From positions 180,055 through 244,054 of the forward strand of contig QANU01105287.1 of assembly GCA_003254905.1 (NCBI GenBank): 64,000 nt of DNA, read 5' to 3'. This document shows, piece by piece, positions 24,901-38,602 of this stretch. The stretch's first letter is position 1, and each line of letters begins with the position of its first letter. The translations under genes and the position numbers were made by a program. Source of the stretch: Nissolia schottii (lineage: Eukaryota; Streptophyta; Magnoliopsida; Fabales; Fabaceae). The notes below the pieces were generated by a model that did not search any database, was not told where the DNA came from, and worked only from the letters and a program-made list of their open reading frames with translations.

Positions 24901-27900
24901 TTATTATAAAATAGAGAGCCTAATTAAAGTGAATTTCAGCAAGATATTTAGACCTACCTATATAGTTTATGCATACTTCAAGCTCAAACAACTATTGCGT
25001 AAATGACGTGTTCAAGTATAAAACTCCTCTTGACAAAATGTATAGGTTAATTCGTGGGTTGAAGAAAAGCGCCCGTGTCTTGGATTAATTATCGTAATTA
25101 ATTTTAGTCTATTGCAAGATTTAGATAATGATATGCAATTGTAGATTTGTACATAATTCTATTCTTTCATTTTAGTTTTCTTATTCTTCTTCTAATTATA
25201 TATATGATTTATAATTTAAAGCTTTTTCATAGATCCAACGCATGTTTGTCCAAACGGTACGGTTATGGATTTTTCTTCTTAACCATTTTATCTCAAGTTT
25301 GAATTCTCATGAACACTCTAGAAATTAATTATAAAGACAAAACAAGCCAGCTACATAGCAAGCTTTATCCATATATTATAGCGTATAATTGAAAATCCAA
25401 CCGCATAACAGTTCAATATACTTCGAAGTATTAGTATAGTTAGTACTTACAAACATAACACATGCAATACAAAAAAAAAACGGAAAGTATCACATTTATA
25501 TTTAAAATTTGAAAATAAGTGAGTTTGGCACATGGCTGAAAAAACTATTTTATAAAGTTTGGCACTTAGAGATCTCTAATCCTCTCATAAATATTTTATT
25601 TTACAAATAAAATTAAAATGCACAAGAAAAAAACACGTATTCTGGAAACTTTTATAATGGTGGGGCGGGGAGGGGGGTGTGATGGAGAGATCTGATCACC
25701 GAATGTGTATACTTGAATTAATGGCTGTGTGAATAATTTCACACGCTTTCCTCCAAAATTTTGTGATCCACTTATTGGTTGATATTTACTTTCTTATTTT
25801 ACCACATAATATAAAAGCATATATATATGTGGACCTTATTAATTTCGTCAATAATAATGAATTGGACATATCATCATGAGAAAAGGGCATACGAATATCT
25901 GTCAATAAATGAAAACTCTTTCAAGTAATACAAAGATCATGTCATGGTAGTCCCCATTCCCTCGAATTATTTATACATATGAAACGGGTAAGGTAGCTTG
26001 GGGCTTAGAGAATGAGCCATAATTAATAGTAGATTGGTCCACATTTTAACTAAAAGGCAAAAATTGATGTATATATATATTGAATTATATATAGCTAGAT
26101 GATGACTGCATCAATAATGAAGCTGAATCATTTGGCCAGATCGGTCGAGTACTTGGGATACGTACCCTCAACCTAGCTAGACTCTTAATTAGGGTACATA
26201 GTTAATTAATCATGCTTAACATCTATTACTATTTTTAAGGGATGAGCTAAATAGTGTCCTTAGAACATTGTTTAAAAAATTAAGAGTGAAAATTTTATAT
26301 TCAAAGGCGAGATTTTTAAATATCCAATACATTGAAAATTGTAAAAACTCAAAAACCTTACTATTTGTGATTCCTTAACTAGCAAAACCCTAATTTTAGT
26401 ATTACCTAGTTATGCACCTATAATAATAGTTTTTATAATTTTAATATATATTGTATTAAGATGATTTTCTTTACATTATTATCTAATTTAGTACTATAAA
26501 CATTTCATTTGATGAATTAACAATCATATTAACGACCAAATTTATTAAATAATATAATAACACATTATTAAGTATAAATATAAATACTTTTACATCAAAA
26601 TTAATTAGTTTCATAATTCTCACACTCTAATTAAGGTAGTGTTTCACACCTTGCTTATCAAGATTACCGATCATTTGAATTACCTTTTAAAACGATTATC
26701 ACTTTTTAAATTATCGATAATGCTACATTGCAATATTTGGTATGTATGTGTAATATAAATGGCAATTTCATTACCATGTTTGGTATGTATATCAAAAGGA
26801 TTACCATGTAATGCATGCATTTTACTATAATACCCTCCAAATAATAATAAAATAAAAAGAAAAAATAACAAAATAAGAAAAACAATAAATTAAAGAATAA
26901 AATAAATAAATAATCATAATAAATTAAAAATAAAAAACATTGAAAATTAGTTCATGTGTTGTGGTGGTGGTGTCCCAATGGTGCTAATGGTGTGTAGTAA
27001 GTGGTGTCGATCATTATTGGCGGTGGATGATTCTCTCTATGTGCCCTAAGTTGAGCATGCAGTATTTCAATGCAAGGGATTTTATTTTAAAGATCTACTA
27101 CGTCAACTGGGACAACTGTAGGAGGTGGAACTACAGTAGAGTTGGAGTCTCACTTTTGTTTGACATATCTAAAAAAAAAAAAAGTTGAAAATTAGAAAAC
27201 ACAAGTCAGTAATTACCTCCAAACATATATTTATATTGACATGTCTATTAATTAATAATTATTTAATAATTATGTACTTTACACAAGTCAGTAACTGCTA
27301 ACCTCAATCACTCTCTAATTTCCTTCTACATACCTACCTTACCCATCAACTTCCAACTCCTATCATATCTATTTAAGAATTGTTGTCCATTCTTCCATTT
27401 CTTCTACTCAAATTTTAACAACTACGTACCTATGTTCTTCAGGATATTGCTATCCTTTTTTTTGCAACGAAAAATTCACAACTTCAACTGCTGGTACTAA
27501 ATTTGATTCTTTCACACACGCTCCATCCAAAAAGAAAAAAGAAATGAAAACATGACATCTACGGTTAGGAAATTATATTTCTTAGTCTATTTTTTTTGGG
27601 ATATATATATATGTATAATTATATTAATTATTTTTTATGACTTATAATATATTGGTCTCATTAATGTTTAATAAAATTAAATAAGCGAATAAGTCATACT
27701 ACTTATTAGGTTTGGGTTTTAAATGAGTAAAAGTCATTTCACCTAATTTTCTACGCTTTTAAAGTTTAATGGAAATCACTTGTCAAATATAAATAGATGA
27801 TGAGGATTTTGGTCCGTAAGACATCAAAATTGATTTGCAATCTCCTTCCTACAAAAAAGAGCTGCGCTCAAACCCTAACTAGAATTTAAATATTTTAGTT

Positions 27901-30540
27901 AAAGAAGACCAATAACCACAAATTTACACACACCAATCATTCCTATAAATTTAGACAATTTTTGCACATGTAATATTCATTTTCTCACTGGTTTAATATG
28001 GATGCTCCGAAGGTTATAGAAATCTATTGAAGTTTTCTAACATGCACAACTATAATTCAACACTTAACACTTGATAAGACCCGCTAGTATTTATAATCGT
28101 TGTGAGATTAAAATTAATGAGTGTTTGTTTGCCTGCATACGCGGATTTCATGGTTTTCAAGTTTTCTATTTTTGTCACTATTGAAGTTGCATCTGATTAG
28201 TTAGCATAGGATAAATGGCGCTACTTTGAGGGTTTTTATTTTCCCGTATCTTATATCGGTGAACGAGTTTCTCGATCGGTCAGGTGCCCAAATTTATTTT
28301 ATAATTTATAATCTTCACAGTTTACATTACTTCCTTTGGCAGCTTCTGGATCTAAATTGATCATTGATCAACCAAGTTCTCAGTTTATGGGAAATGATGT
28401 TTTTGTTTCTTTTGTTATTTAATACTAGTTGTGTATACGTGTGGTTACAACAGAAAAATGACCTACCAGTACTAGTATACCGTACTGAACCAAGGAGTAA
28501 ATAAATACTTGTATTATTTTTTTTTTTATTACAAGACAAATTGCGGTAGCCGATAGATGCATTATATTATGTGAATCTTACCTCATTCACGTTCGTCTAT
28601 GCAGCAAATAATCCAAAATTAACTATAATAGTAATTAGCTTCGAAGTTTATGCATGCACGCCCATTGTATTTATATTTTCTTATTTTAATATAATGAATA
28701 CACTTCGAAGTTTTATGAATACTGCATTTTTTTTTAATCTTCACCCACTCTTTTTATAATGAGCTATGTGTGTTTTAAAGTTTAGAACTTCTAAAATCGA
28801 TTAGCACATAGTCACATGAAGAACTTTTATAGTGTTGTTGTTGTTTTTTAAACTTATTCTTGTGATCCTTAAAGGCAGGTTTACAATAGGGAATAGATCA
28901 TCTTAATTGTATTTTTTTAACTGTTCAATTGATAAGATAAATTGTGATCTCTTATTATTAATTGATTTGTTACATATATTATGTATGAATCTCATCTCCT
29001 TGTCTAATCGTGAAAGATCACACTTTATTTTGTCAATTAAAAAATACAATTGAGATAATTTATTTCAATTTACAAAAACTTTGTTTGTTTATGCTCCTAA
29101 TAATGAGTACAAATAGGTGGGGGTTAGTGAGTTACAGCGAATTGTTATGTTTCGGGTTATTGTAACATTTTCTCTCTGAATTCCAGTCTCTATTATAAAG
29201 CTTTCATATATCCTTCTTCACTATATTTGTCTCATTCCTAGAAACATCATCGTATCATTAGTGCTTTTATTGAGATCCGATTAAATAGAGAATACTACAT
29301 GCGGAGGGTTTATGAATTAGATCAATGGAGGGGTTAACCATAATTATACATGAAGCACCGAAGAGTGAAGTGCTGCAGAATGCAACAGTTAAGATATCAA
29401 CTTTTAAAGGGATGGGAATATATAACGAACACCACAATGAAAAGATTAGTTGAAAGAGGGACCTTCTAAGGATTTTAACTCTCCCACACATTAGCTAATT
29501 TTTTGTATATTATTCTTTCAAAAACTTGTGGTTATTAGAAATTTACATTTTCACTCTGCAGACATTTTGATCTCACACGACAATTATGACCATCTATTAA
29601 ACCCCTATGACCTTTCTCTTGTGAGATTTATGAAACATGTTAAATGTGAAAATATGAGTGTCATAACGAATAGAATAATATTACAAAATAATTAACCATT
29701 AGTTGAAAATTAGTAAATCTATACTTACCTTCCCAATTTCACATTTTTCTAACTAGGAAAGTCAAGGCGCAATAACCAACTAAAATCGAGTCTAGAATAT
29801 GACAAACTACTACCGTACCTCAAACAGGTCAGCCGAAGAATACTTGTAGAGAAAGAGAAAAGGTCCTTGCACATAAAAAGGGTAACACTAGATTGTAAGC
29901 TAAATTAAAAAAATAATAATAATAATAATTTAAAAGGCAAGAAGAAGTTACATAACAAACATTGGAGAAAGATAGAAAGGCATTAAAAAGTAACATAGGA
30001 TTGTAAGCTAAATTAAAAAATAGTAGTAATAATTAAAAAGCAAGAAGAAGAATAAATAACAAATATTGCGAAGTTTAATCCAGCGGTCACTAGTTTCTTA
30101 TTAAAGCAACACATGGCGGCCACACAGAGTATAAACCTACAAGTTAACTACTACATCAAGGAAGCCCAACCCCACCATGTGAGAATCCCACAACCCCAAA
30201 AATATTATTGACAAAAAATAATATATTAAAAAAATTATCAACACAAAGTTGATCAAGTGATACATAAACAAATTAATCTTATTCCTTAAGAGTCTTAAAT
30301 TTAAGATCCAAAAAAAAAATCCATGGCAAAAGAGTCAGTAATAATACTCTAAATTAGATTAGTTGGAAATACGAAAAAAAAGAAGAAACCAAAATTTGAA
30401 AGGAAAAAAAATATTAATTCTTATATCAAAAAGGGCAAATTCGTCAATTTAAACCCGCCAAGTTCCATAATTATTAACCCTCAACATCATCTTCACCATT
30501 ATTATTATTAAAACCCAAATGAGTAAGGTTCTTGTTATTG
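21976..30540. other. Long gene-poor interval
   Basis: About 8.5 kb with no supported gene. There is a single N in a poly-T run at 22288. A stretch near 26660-26830 with repeated tttggtatgtat is MITE-like. Around 27165-26950 on the minus strand a short proline/histidine-rich frame (for example STVVPPPTVVPVDVV) looks like coding debris from a transposon. None of the short ORFs (22668-22871, 28327-28539, 29267-29491) shows a recognisable family. The last 400 bases are probably the upstream region of the PADRE gene. Confidence 0.45.
29881..30070. repeat. Imperfect two-copy tandem repeat, period about 115
   Basis: gtaacactagattgtaagct with the following AT-rich stretch and gcaagaagaag recurs from about 29992 as gtaacataggattgtaagct. 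It lies 700 bases upstream of the PADRE gene. No function is claimed. Confidence 0.65.
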
Positions 30541-30551
30541 CCTATATATAC
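30541..30551 (+). promoter_or_regulatory. TATA box of the PADRE/DUF4228 gene
   Basis: cctatatatacac lies about 215 bases before the start codon. A C/T-rich leader (tcttcctttcttcttcttct) follows, as is common for plant 5' leaders. Confidence 0.6.
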
Positions 30552-30757
30552 ACATCTCATCCTCCAACCCCTTCCCCCTTGTTCAAAGGTTCAAAGCTTC
30601 AACCACCCAAAAAAAAACACCACACATTTTTCTTCCTTTCTTCTTCTTCTTCTTTTTTTCTGATCAGGATTCAAACCCTAGATCGGTTTCTTTTCTTCAC
30701 ATACACAGCTATAGTCCACTATACATAGATCAATTAATATTATTAATTTACATGATA

Positions 30758-31249
30758 ATGGGTAACAGCTTAAGGTGTTGTTTGGCTTGTGTACTTCCAT
30801 GTGGGGCACTAGACCTGATCCGAATAGTCCATTTGAACGGCTACGTGGAAGAGATCACGCGTCCAATCACGGCGGGGGAGGTCCTCAAGGCAAACCCTAA
30901 CCACGTTCTGAGCAAACCAAGCTCGCAGGGCGTCGTTCGCCGGATTTTGATCCTCTCGCCGGACACCGAGCTCAAGAGGGGGAGCATATACTTCTTGATC
31001 CCGGAATCGTCTTTGCCGGAGAAGAAGCGGCGCGACACCGCCGGAAAAGGGGGCGTCGGAGATAATGATCCGAGCAAGAAGGCGTCATCCTTAAAGAAAG
31101 GAAATAAAAATTGTGGCGGCGACGTGAAACTGTCACAATACCAAGGGTGCCTCATAGTGTCAAAAGAGAAGAAATCTTCGCGGCGGGATCGCCGGAAAGG
31201 CCGCGTCGGAATTTGGCGGCCTCATTTAGAGAGTATCTCGGAGGACTAA
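30758..31249 (+). CDS. PADRE (DUF4228) domain protein
   Basis: A 163-residue protein from the ATG at 30758. An in-frame ATG two codons earlier (30752) is possible, but starting at MGNSLRCC restores the family's usual N terminus: glycine at position 2 for N-myristoylation, then cysteines suited to palmitoylation, suggesting membrane attachment. Family features seen are IRIVHLNGYVEEITRPITAGEV, VLSKPSSQGVVRRILILSPD, and LKRGSIYFLIPESSLP, followed by a basic, disordered tail rich in K, S and R. PADRE genes are commonly stress- and pathogen-responsive in plants, but the biochemical role is unknown. It has no intron, which is usual for many members, and a TATA box upstream. Neighbours give no further clue. 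Confidence 0.92.
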   Translation: MGNSLRCCLACVLPCGALDLIRIVHLNGYVEEITRPITAGEVLKANPNHVLSKPSSQGVVRRILILSPDTELKRGSIYFLIPESSLPEKKRRDTAGKGGVGDNDPSKKASSLKKGNKNCGGDVKLSQYQGCLIVSKEKKSSRRDRRKGRVGIWRPHLESISED

Positions 31250-33821
31250 TTGAGGCTCTTTTTGTTTTTCTTTATTTTTTTTTTTCTCTCTCTCTCTTTT
31301 TTGGGGATCGCCAGGCAAGAAAGAACCAATAAAATAACGGTTCAACTATTGAAACATGGCAAGAGGCCCTTTCTTTTTTTATAACTGTATGTGGTATCTG
31401 ATTTTGTGGATAATGAAGTTTACCTTTGCCTTTTCGTAAATTTGCTTTTCCATTTTTTTTTTTCCTCCCCTCTTTGTTGCTTTGGTTGAATTGAATTTGA
31501 TAAATCTAATCATTTGTGTGCTGAAATACAAGGGGAAAAATGAAAAAAATAAAATAAAAATGAGTGAGAGTGAAGAATTGAAGTTTGTACCTAGAGATTT
31601 ACAACCTCAAGTTCCATACGCAAATATCTGTACCATTTAATTGTGTTTTGTATCATTTGGATGTGAAGAAAAATGAGTGTTTCACTTTAGTTCGTACCCC
31701 ACAATTTGAATTCCAAGGCTTTCTATTTTGTCTTCATCACTGGCTTGTAAAAATGAAAATTTAATAAAAGAACAATTTTATTTCCTTCGTTTAGCATTTT
31801 TTTCCCCCAATGTTTGAATGAAAAGGTAAACGAAAAAATGACAAGCAAGTATAACATTGAACTCCCCATAGAAACTTAACAATGTTCAACTTACAAAACC
31901 AAACTTCATTAAAATCTTTCTCATGACTACATAAGAAAACTTGTTAAGTAATTAAAAATTAAAAGTATTAAACTAAAACTAATTGAGCTTTTAATATGCT
32001 GATCAAATATTTTGTGTTCATTTTTTTTAATAAATATTCTTTTTTATGAATTCAATAAAATTCTTATAACACTCTAGCAAAATTTTACTAAGCCCCAATT
32101 AATGATTGAAATGAAGAAATAATTTTGAATGTTAGGCCCTTTTTCCAATGATTAAGCTGAGTTTAATTTTGGATATATTTAATTGGAACATGCATGTTAG
32201 GCACATATGTCTACTCAAGGAATCATATCTATTGCAAAAAACGAGGAAAAATAAAAAAGACTTAAATTGACATTATTAATTCATTAGTCCTAACCTCCCA
32301 TTAAAAAAATCCATTAGTACTAACCAATTTGCTTGTTAGCGTAGTGTTACTATGCCACTTTAATTAAGATGATGAACAGTTGTAAGTATTAGAACAATCT
32401 ACGTAGTAGTACTACGAAGTACCAATAATTAGAAAAAGATACAAGTCAAAAACTCCAAATGTTTAAGCATATAATTAGGGAATTTCGTTAGCTAACAAGG
32501 GAGGGAATTTCGGGCAACGACCTTATTAAATTCTTAATCAAATAGTATACATTAGGTTCCAAACAAGGATGATGATTGAGTCTACGCTTGCCCCCTTCCT
32601 CAACCTTATTTCTTTTCATTATCTGTATTTTATGAGTCATGTCATGATAGCTAGCTAGGTTAGCAGAACTAGTTGGCCATTAACTACTACTACTTAACAT
32701 GATTTTATATAATTATTCATTAATATATATATATATATATGTATGTATATATATATGTATGTATATTATATGTTAAAACGCTAACAAAAATAGCACAATT
32801 GATCGATTCGAACTCTTACTTCGAAAGGGCAAGAGTTCAAATTCCCCACAACTGCAAAGACATGGTTGGTGAGTAATGTGCCTGCAATCACCTAAACTTT
32901 GTTTATCAAAATAAAATATTATATGTCAAAAGTCGAAATTGACATCTAATATTTGCTGACCAAAAGAAGTTTTAATTACAAATCACCGCAACACATCTAA
33001 CTTCACGTAAATGGACAAGTAAAGAAAAAATGGAGGGCGTAACACTCATCAAACTTCACCTCTTCCTTTCCACACAAAACTAATCCACGACCGATTTCAA
33101 CCGACTCAAAGTAAAAGAAAGCAGAGACATCAAACCCGAATCATAACTACACAAACAGTTGGAGACATTCTTCCCCTGCTTCAGGCCGACACACAAAGAA
33201 GCTTTTTTTTTTTTCCTCTCTCTTTCATTACCAAAAAAAAAANTCTTTCTCTTTCATTACCGAAAAAAAAAAAAAAACTGAAATTTACAAGTACTCAACA
33301 ACTAATTATGCTAGCCGTCAAGAATTGGAAGAAATAGTTTGGAAATGCCGGATTAATTAACGACTACTCACTATGACGATTTTAGTGCCAATGAACAACT
33401 TAAGTGAAAACTCCCTTAATCTTAAGTGACTAAGGAGTTAAGGAGGTATGAGTGAGAGATTTAATCCTTGTTTATCCTCACTTTCTTCTTTCCTTACTCA
33501 CCCTACTAGGGGCTTTAAAAGTGAAAAAAAAATTAGTAAAACAAGTAAAATAATGACATTTGGTTATGATTTTAATTTTGACACATTAATAATGTAAAGA
33601 TTTTTTCACAATCTTTCAATTGATTTATTTTATATGGATAACTATTCAAGTAGTGGATGTGATAGTTAAACTATATTGGCTGATGTGCCAATATATGATT
33701 GAATGATAATGTAAAACTCATTTATACTGTGAGTGTATTCCAATTAAACCCTTTATGTATATACATTTATAATTTGAAGGAAACATTTAGAAAAAAAAAA
33801 TGATATATATAGTAGAGACAA
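31250..33821. other. 3' region of the PADRE gene and intergenic DNA
   Basis: The first 150-200 bases are probably 3' untranslated sequence. The rest is AT-rich without a gene. There is an (AT)n tract at 32724-32766. Near 32830-32850 a short gagttcaaattcc stretch resembles a tRNA-type B box, as in SINEs, but no matching A box was found. A lone N at 33243 joins two copies of ctctttcattacc followed by an A-run. Confidence 0.45.
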
Positions 33822-34988
33822 GGGTTAATTATGTTTTTAGTCCCTCATAAATTGTGAATTTTGTATTTCACTTCTCATAAAATTTTGTTAGGAATTCGTC
33901 TCTCATATAAAAAAATTAGGTTTTAGTCCCTACCGTCTAATTGGGTTGTTAACTATTGACGTGGCAGTTAACTTGGTCACGTGATAGATCGCGTGCCATG
34001 TACATGACCCTTAACTCAACCCTTGACCTAACCCAACCCAAAACCCTAAATTGAACCCGACCCAAAAATTAAAAAAAATAATAACAATAAAATCCCTAAA
34101 TTCAATTTGTCCCTAAATCCTTTCCCCAGTCATCTTCTTCCTCAAGCTTCACCCCCATTTCATCTCCACCCCACATAATAGCACATCACAACAACAACAC
34201 ACCACACAGAACAACAACGCAATAGCAACATAACAGAACAACACCACAACACAACATCCACCCAATTTCTTTCCTTTCCTATCTTTAATCTCTCCTCCCA
34301 TCCAAAATTTCTAGCAAAACAACTCAGAAACTCCACCCACAAAAACTCAGATCTAGATTTCATCAAATCTCAAACCATCATTATCGTCACCACCACCACA
34401 ATAACATCACACACCTCACGACCAAAAAAACAGAGAACAAAAAATCATATCCAGGAAAAAAAATTGGAACAATACCCCAGAATAAATTAAGATGATACAA
34501 TGTCGATGTGATGATGCCAGAAATCACCACCGACACATAAGGGACTAGTTCCCTTACATAAACCTCCTAACATGCTAATCATGAAAATACGCAATGTTTT
34601 ACAAGGAAACCTTTTAAAATAAAATAAACTTCATAAATGATCTAACTTCATGTCTCCTAAAAATCTTACATAAAATCATAATAAAAAAATACGACATTAA
34701 ATAATTGAAAATACAAAACACCCTGTTTGTAGTTCATTGGAGCACTTTACTAACTAAAATAAAAGTAAATTAACTAAATAGCTTAAATGTAAAATAATGA
34801 TAAATCCATGGAAACGTGAAGATCACCACAAGAACATTGCTGACTACTGAAGGAGAAGAATTGTATACTTGTCGTAGTCTGCAACTAAAAAACAAATGGA
34901 TGTGGGCGTGGGCCATCATCTCAGTAAGCAGGATCATGACCACATAGGACGGTTCATAAATATGACACATACAATGCATTACATAATA

Positions 34989-35011
34989 TGTGTGTGTGTG
35001 TGTGTGTGTGT
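34989..35011. repeat. (TG)n microsatellite
   Basis: Eleven TG units inside the 4.4-kb MULE-type element. Confidence 0.95.
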
Positions 35012-35238
35012 ATCATACATTAAAACATTTATAATAATAACATTTCATAGTAAAACAAAATCTTATTTGGACATAATCATTAAACAAGGAAGATATTTAG
35101 ATAGACAGATTTCGAGCATTACGGTCTATCATATAACACATTACCCAAGTACCTATGTCACAATAGCTGTGATACACTACTCGAATCCATAGATTCTAGA
35201 TAGTTAGTTCTAATTCTAACTACAATGGTACAAAGGGT

Positions 35239-36693
35239 TGTTGAAAGCTTTTTGCACTCTCGTCGTTTAATATATATCCTTCTTTACAGCTTTCAGATCC
35301 TCGAGGGATCGAATTGCAGTATAGTCGAGTATAGTCGTATCCATAGGGAGTTGCAAAAATTCCATTCTTGAGTTTGTTAATTAAACGATAAGGTGAAGGA
35401 TTGGTAATTTGATTGATATTTAAATAAACTAAATAAAGATCATAAAAGATAAATAGGCAACAAATCAGAGGTAGATCAGGAAGCTTGTTGGGAATTGAAT
35501 CCTATTATAGTTTCATATATCCATTTACTTAGTACAACATAATTATCATTTCATTGATTCCTCGCCACCATTTCTTAACTTGTTCATCTCTCTCGAGCAT
35601 GAAAAGATCATCAGGTTTCCTTTATTATGTTGTCACTTTCATGCACAAACTTAACAAAGTAAACCAGCGTTATTCCATATGTTAAAACGACTAATAACCC
35701 TAACTCTATTTCTAGTAATTAGGTTTACAAGATGAATTGATTTAGTTCCAACTTATGATGCCACTTTCGCATGCAATCATGCAGTCTGAAATCATGCTTT
35801 AGGTTAACCTAAAACAAGCTTTAAGCGTAAAATCGATTCAAGCAAATCATAGAAAGTGATAAATTCATAATGCAAAAGTTACATGGATACAATCATACTA
35901 TAATAATCATCAAAATCCCAACAACAAGAGGATTAGAAATCCATCTTACAAGAGCGAATCTCAGAGACAAGGTGATGGACGCTTACCATGACACGTTCTC
36001 ACGTTGTCATGACAACGACCGCCGTGCTTCCTTGATCACTCCTGGCTCCTTCATTGACCTCCTCTTTGTTGCTAAACTAAGCTAAGATTTGGAATACAAG
36101 TGAAATAAGAACAAAATGAATTCTGATTGGAGAAGCGAATGTTTTTAAGTGTGAGCCTCGGGTCCTCTATTTATAGGGGAAATCTGGGGTCACCGCTGAG
36201 CGGCCTGGGTACCCCGCTCAGCGGTGAAGCTTACTTCGCCGCCACGTTTCCTATGAATGGTGGCTCTGCTCTGACATTATCTGTCAGAACTGCTGAGCGG
36301 CCGTGCGGTGCGCTAAGCGGTGTCAGAGTAGGCGGCATTGCTGCTGCAGAGCTTTCTTCGCGGCTAAGTTTCTTCACTCTGAAGTACCTTCCGCTGAGCG
36401 GCTTGGTCCTCTGCTGATCGGTTCATTCCTTGCAAACCGTTGAGTGGCCCATTGACACCGCTGAGCGGTGTCTCCTCTGAACTTGCCTTTCTGCTTCTTT
36501 TTCCCTTTTTGCTCTTTGTTTCCATTTCCGGTGGGATTTTCCTTGCTTTTGTCCTTTTGACTTGCTTGTATCCATCTTTAAAATATATTTATAAATCCTA
36601 CGAAAGTGGGGAATTTAATCAGATAATTCATTAAAACTTAAGCAGATAGATGCCAATTCAATAGGTGAAATCGCGTAAATATGGCACTTATCA
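35239..36693 (-). mobile_element. Solo LTR with exact 5-bp target duplication
   Basis: The element begins tgttgaaagc and ends cacttatca on this strand, giving TG...CA ends, and agggt flanks both sides (35234-35238 and 36694-36698). Orientation is minus because the other strand holds a good TATA box (ctataaatagagg) about 520 bases into the LTR. No internal retroviral-type genes or second LTR are adjacent, so it is a solo LTR left by recombination. The stretch 36192-36480 is GC-rich and full of GCTGAGCGG-type motifs in both orientations. The ORFs 35870-36085, 36127-36417 and 36440-36634 lie within it and are not genes. Related copies are at 41324 and 42829. Confidence 0.9.
36168..36176 (-). promoter_or_regulatory. 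TATA box of the LTR
   Basis: The minus strand reads tataaatag. The same site recurs at the matching place in the other copies (about 42246-42252, degenerate, and about 43547-43555, intact), which supports a retrotransposon promoter. Confidence 0.65.
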
Positions 36694-38562
36694 AGGGTCA
36701 ACGTAGGTTGTCACTGACTAACAATTCTATCGTATATATAACTTCCTTAAAACATTTCTAAGACACAATAACTGATAATTGAATTGACTCCTAGGGTTTT
36801 ATGTAACACACACATACATCATGCTCTTCTTATGCATAAAATAAATGGTCTCATGCCTTTCTAAAATGATTTGCATGAGTTCTACAATATTTTCATAAAT
36901 AGTTTATGTAAATAAAAGACATAAATAATTTTTAAAATAAAAGGCATAATCAACTGATCATAAAAAAGCTAATTGAAAATTTAAAACATGCATAATATTT
37001 CATAAAAATAATAGTAATGGCAACATATGTTGTTATTAACGCTACTAACCTAGAAATGGCTGACAATTAATGAGAAAAGACGTTGGGAGCTCCTGACACC
37101 CTACATAAAGGCATTACTTTCCCACGGACAGAAGAAAAAGAGAAATAATGAAAATATAACTAAAGCTGAGAGAAAGCTTTCACTTAAAGCACAACCTTCA
37201 GAGCTCTCTGAGTGAATTAACAAGTAAAAACACTTAGGGGAGACTTCTATTTAAAGGAAAAACTGACTTGTCATCCAAGTCAGAAACCTCCGTGCCACTG
37301 TAGCACTCTCTAGACATTGCATCGGCCACATTGCATTTAGCTGTTGTAGCACTCATCCCTTTATTTATTTTTTTTTTGGTCCTAGAAAACTATGGGTTGT
37401 TATAGTTGAGAATAATGTCATCCCAATAGTAGTAGCATCACCAAAATGGATCCTCCGTTGCTGGTGGTGTTCACCGCCACCAGACACCACCAAATCTGAC
37501 TCATTGCATTTCAATTTGGAAATGAAGCGTGCGGCTCAACTCTGTGACAGATCTCCAAAGCTATGGTGATGCCAGAGATGGAGAGGCTACCTCCGCGCTC
37601 AGATAGAGGTCACCATCAAGCTCAGAGAGAGGTCACCACCACGCGAAGAGAGATCTTGTCTGCTCACCACGAGAAAGACATCGTCGTGCTCAACACCACC
37701 ATCAGTGGTGGAAAGGAGTTTTGGTTCAAGAGGAGCAAAGTCAAGTTATTGGTGTTCTAATTATTGTTGACGGTGGCGTGGGTCTAGGAGGAAGTAGTGA
37801 CGATGGTGACACAAAGGCCGAGAAGGAGTGGTGGTGGAGATGAGTGGCTTGGGTAGATGAGAAAGGTGAGAGATAGGAGTGGGAAAAGAGGAAGAGGTGA
37901 AAAAGGGAGGCGACTATGGGGGCAAAGGGTGGGGCAAGGTGGCACATAAGAGGTGGTGAAGATGGTAAGGATGGTGTGAGAAAAGGTGAGTATGATGAGG
38001 GTGGGCTGACATGATGGTAGGGGTTTTATTTTATTTTATTTTATTTTGGGTCGGGTTAGGGTCTCAAGTTGAGTCTAAGAGTTGGGTTAAGCGATCATGT
38101 GCATTGCACATGACTTCCATGTGGTCAAATTAATTGTCACATCAGCAGTTAACGGCCCAACTAGACGGCATGAACTAAAATCTAAAACAAAAATTTGTGG
38201 GGGATGAATTCCTAACGAAAATTTATGAGGCATAAAACACAATTCGCAATTTATGAGGGACTAAAAATATAATTACCCTAAAAACAATAAGAAAAAAAAT
38301 AAAAATTCTGTTTTCACACCAAAATACCAACACCCTAAAAAGCATTGTGACAATGACATTTAGTGGGAACCACAATGCAATAAAAAAAAAATTCAATCAC
38401 TCTCTCTTTATCAAATCACACGCTCTCTTGCTCTTCATCTCTATAACATACAGACATCAACATAATAGAAATATGTATCAACGTAATAGTCATAGGCATC
38501 AACACAATGAAAATAAACATCAACATAAAAATGTATAAACATTATTTTAATTAGAAGAAAAG

Positions 38563-38602
38563 TTTTATTTTTATTTTTATTTTTATTTTTATTTTTATTT
38601 TT
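38563..38602. repeat. (TTTTTA)n microsatellite
   Basis: About six units of a six-base repeat at the centre of a possible foldback. Confidence 0.9.

Larger units (their letters stand above)
33822..38278. mobile_element. MULE-type element with long inverted ends, nested solo LTR inside
   Basis: The left end starts gggttaattatgtttttag and matches the reverse complement of the right end (about 38010-38278) over roughly 270 bases with perhaps a quarter of positions changed. Matching blocks include ttaggaattc, gttgttaac/gccgttaac and aacccgacccaaa. Flanking 9-mers are tagagacaa (33813-33821) and taaaaacaa (38279-38287), seven of nine identical, consistent with an aged Mutator-type target duplication. 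No transposase was recognised. The 1455-bp solo LTR at 35239 is a later insertion, so the original element was about 3 kb. The GC-richer stretch 37430-37950 may be captured DNA, but I could not identify it. Confidence 0.75.

Noticed and set aside
32780-32920. Possible tRNA-derived SINE with a B-box-like gagttcaaattcc
   Set aside because: No A box at the right distance, no poly-A tail or target duplication, and no second copy in the window.
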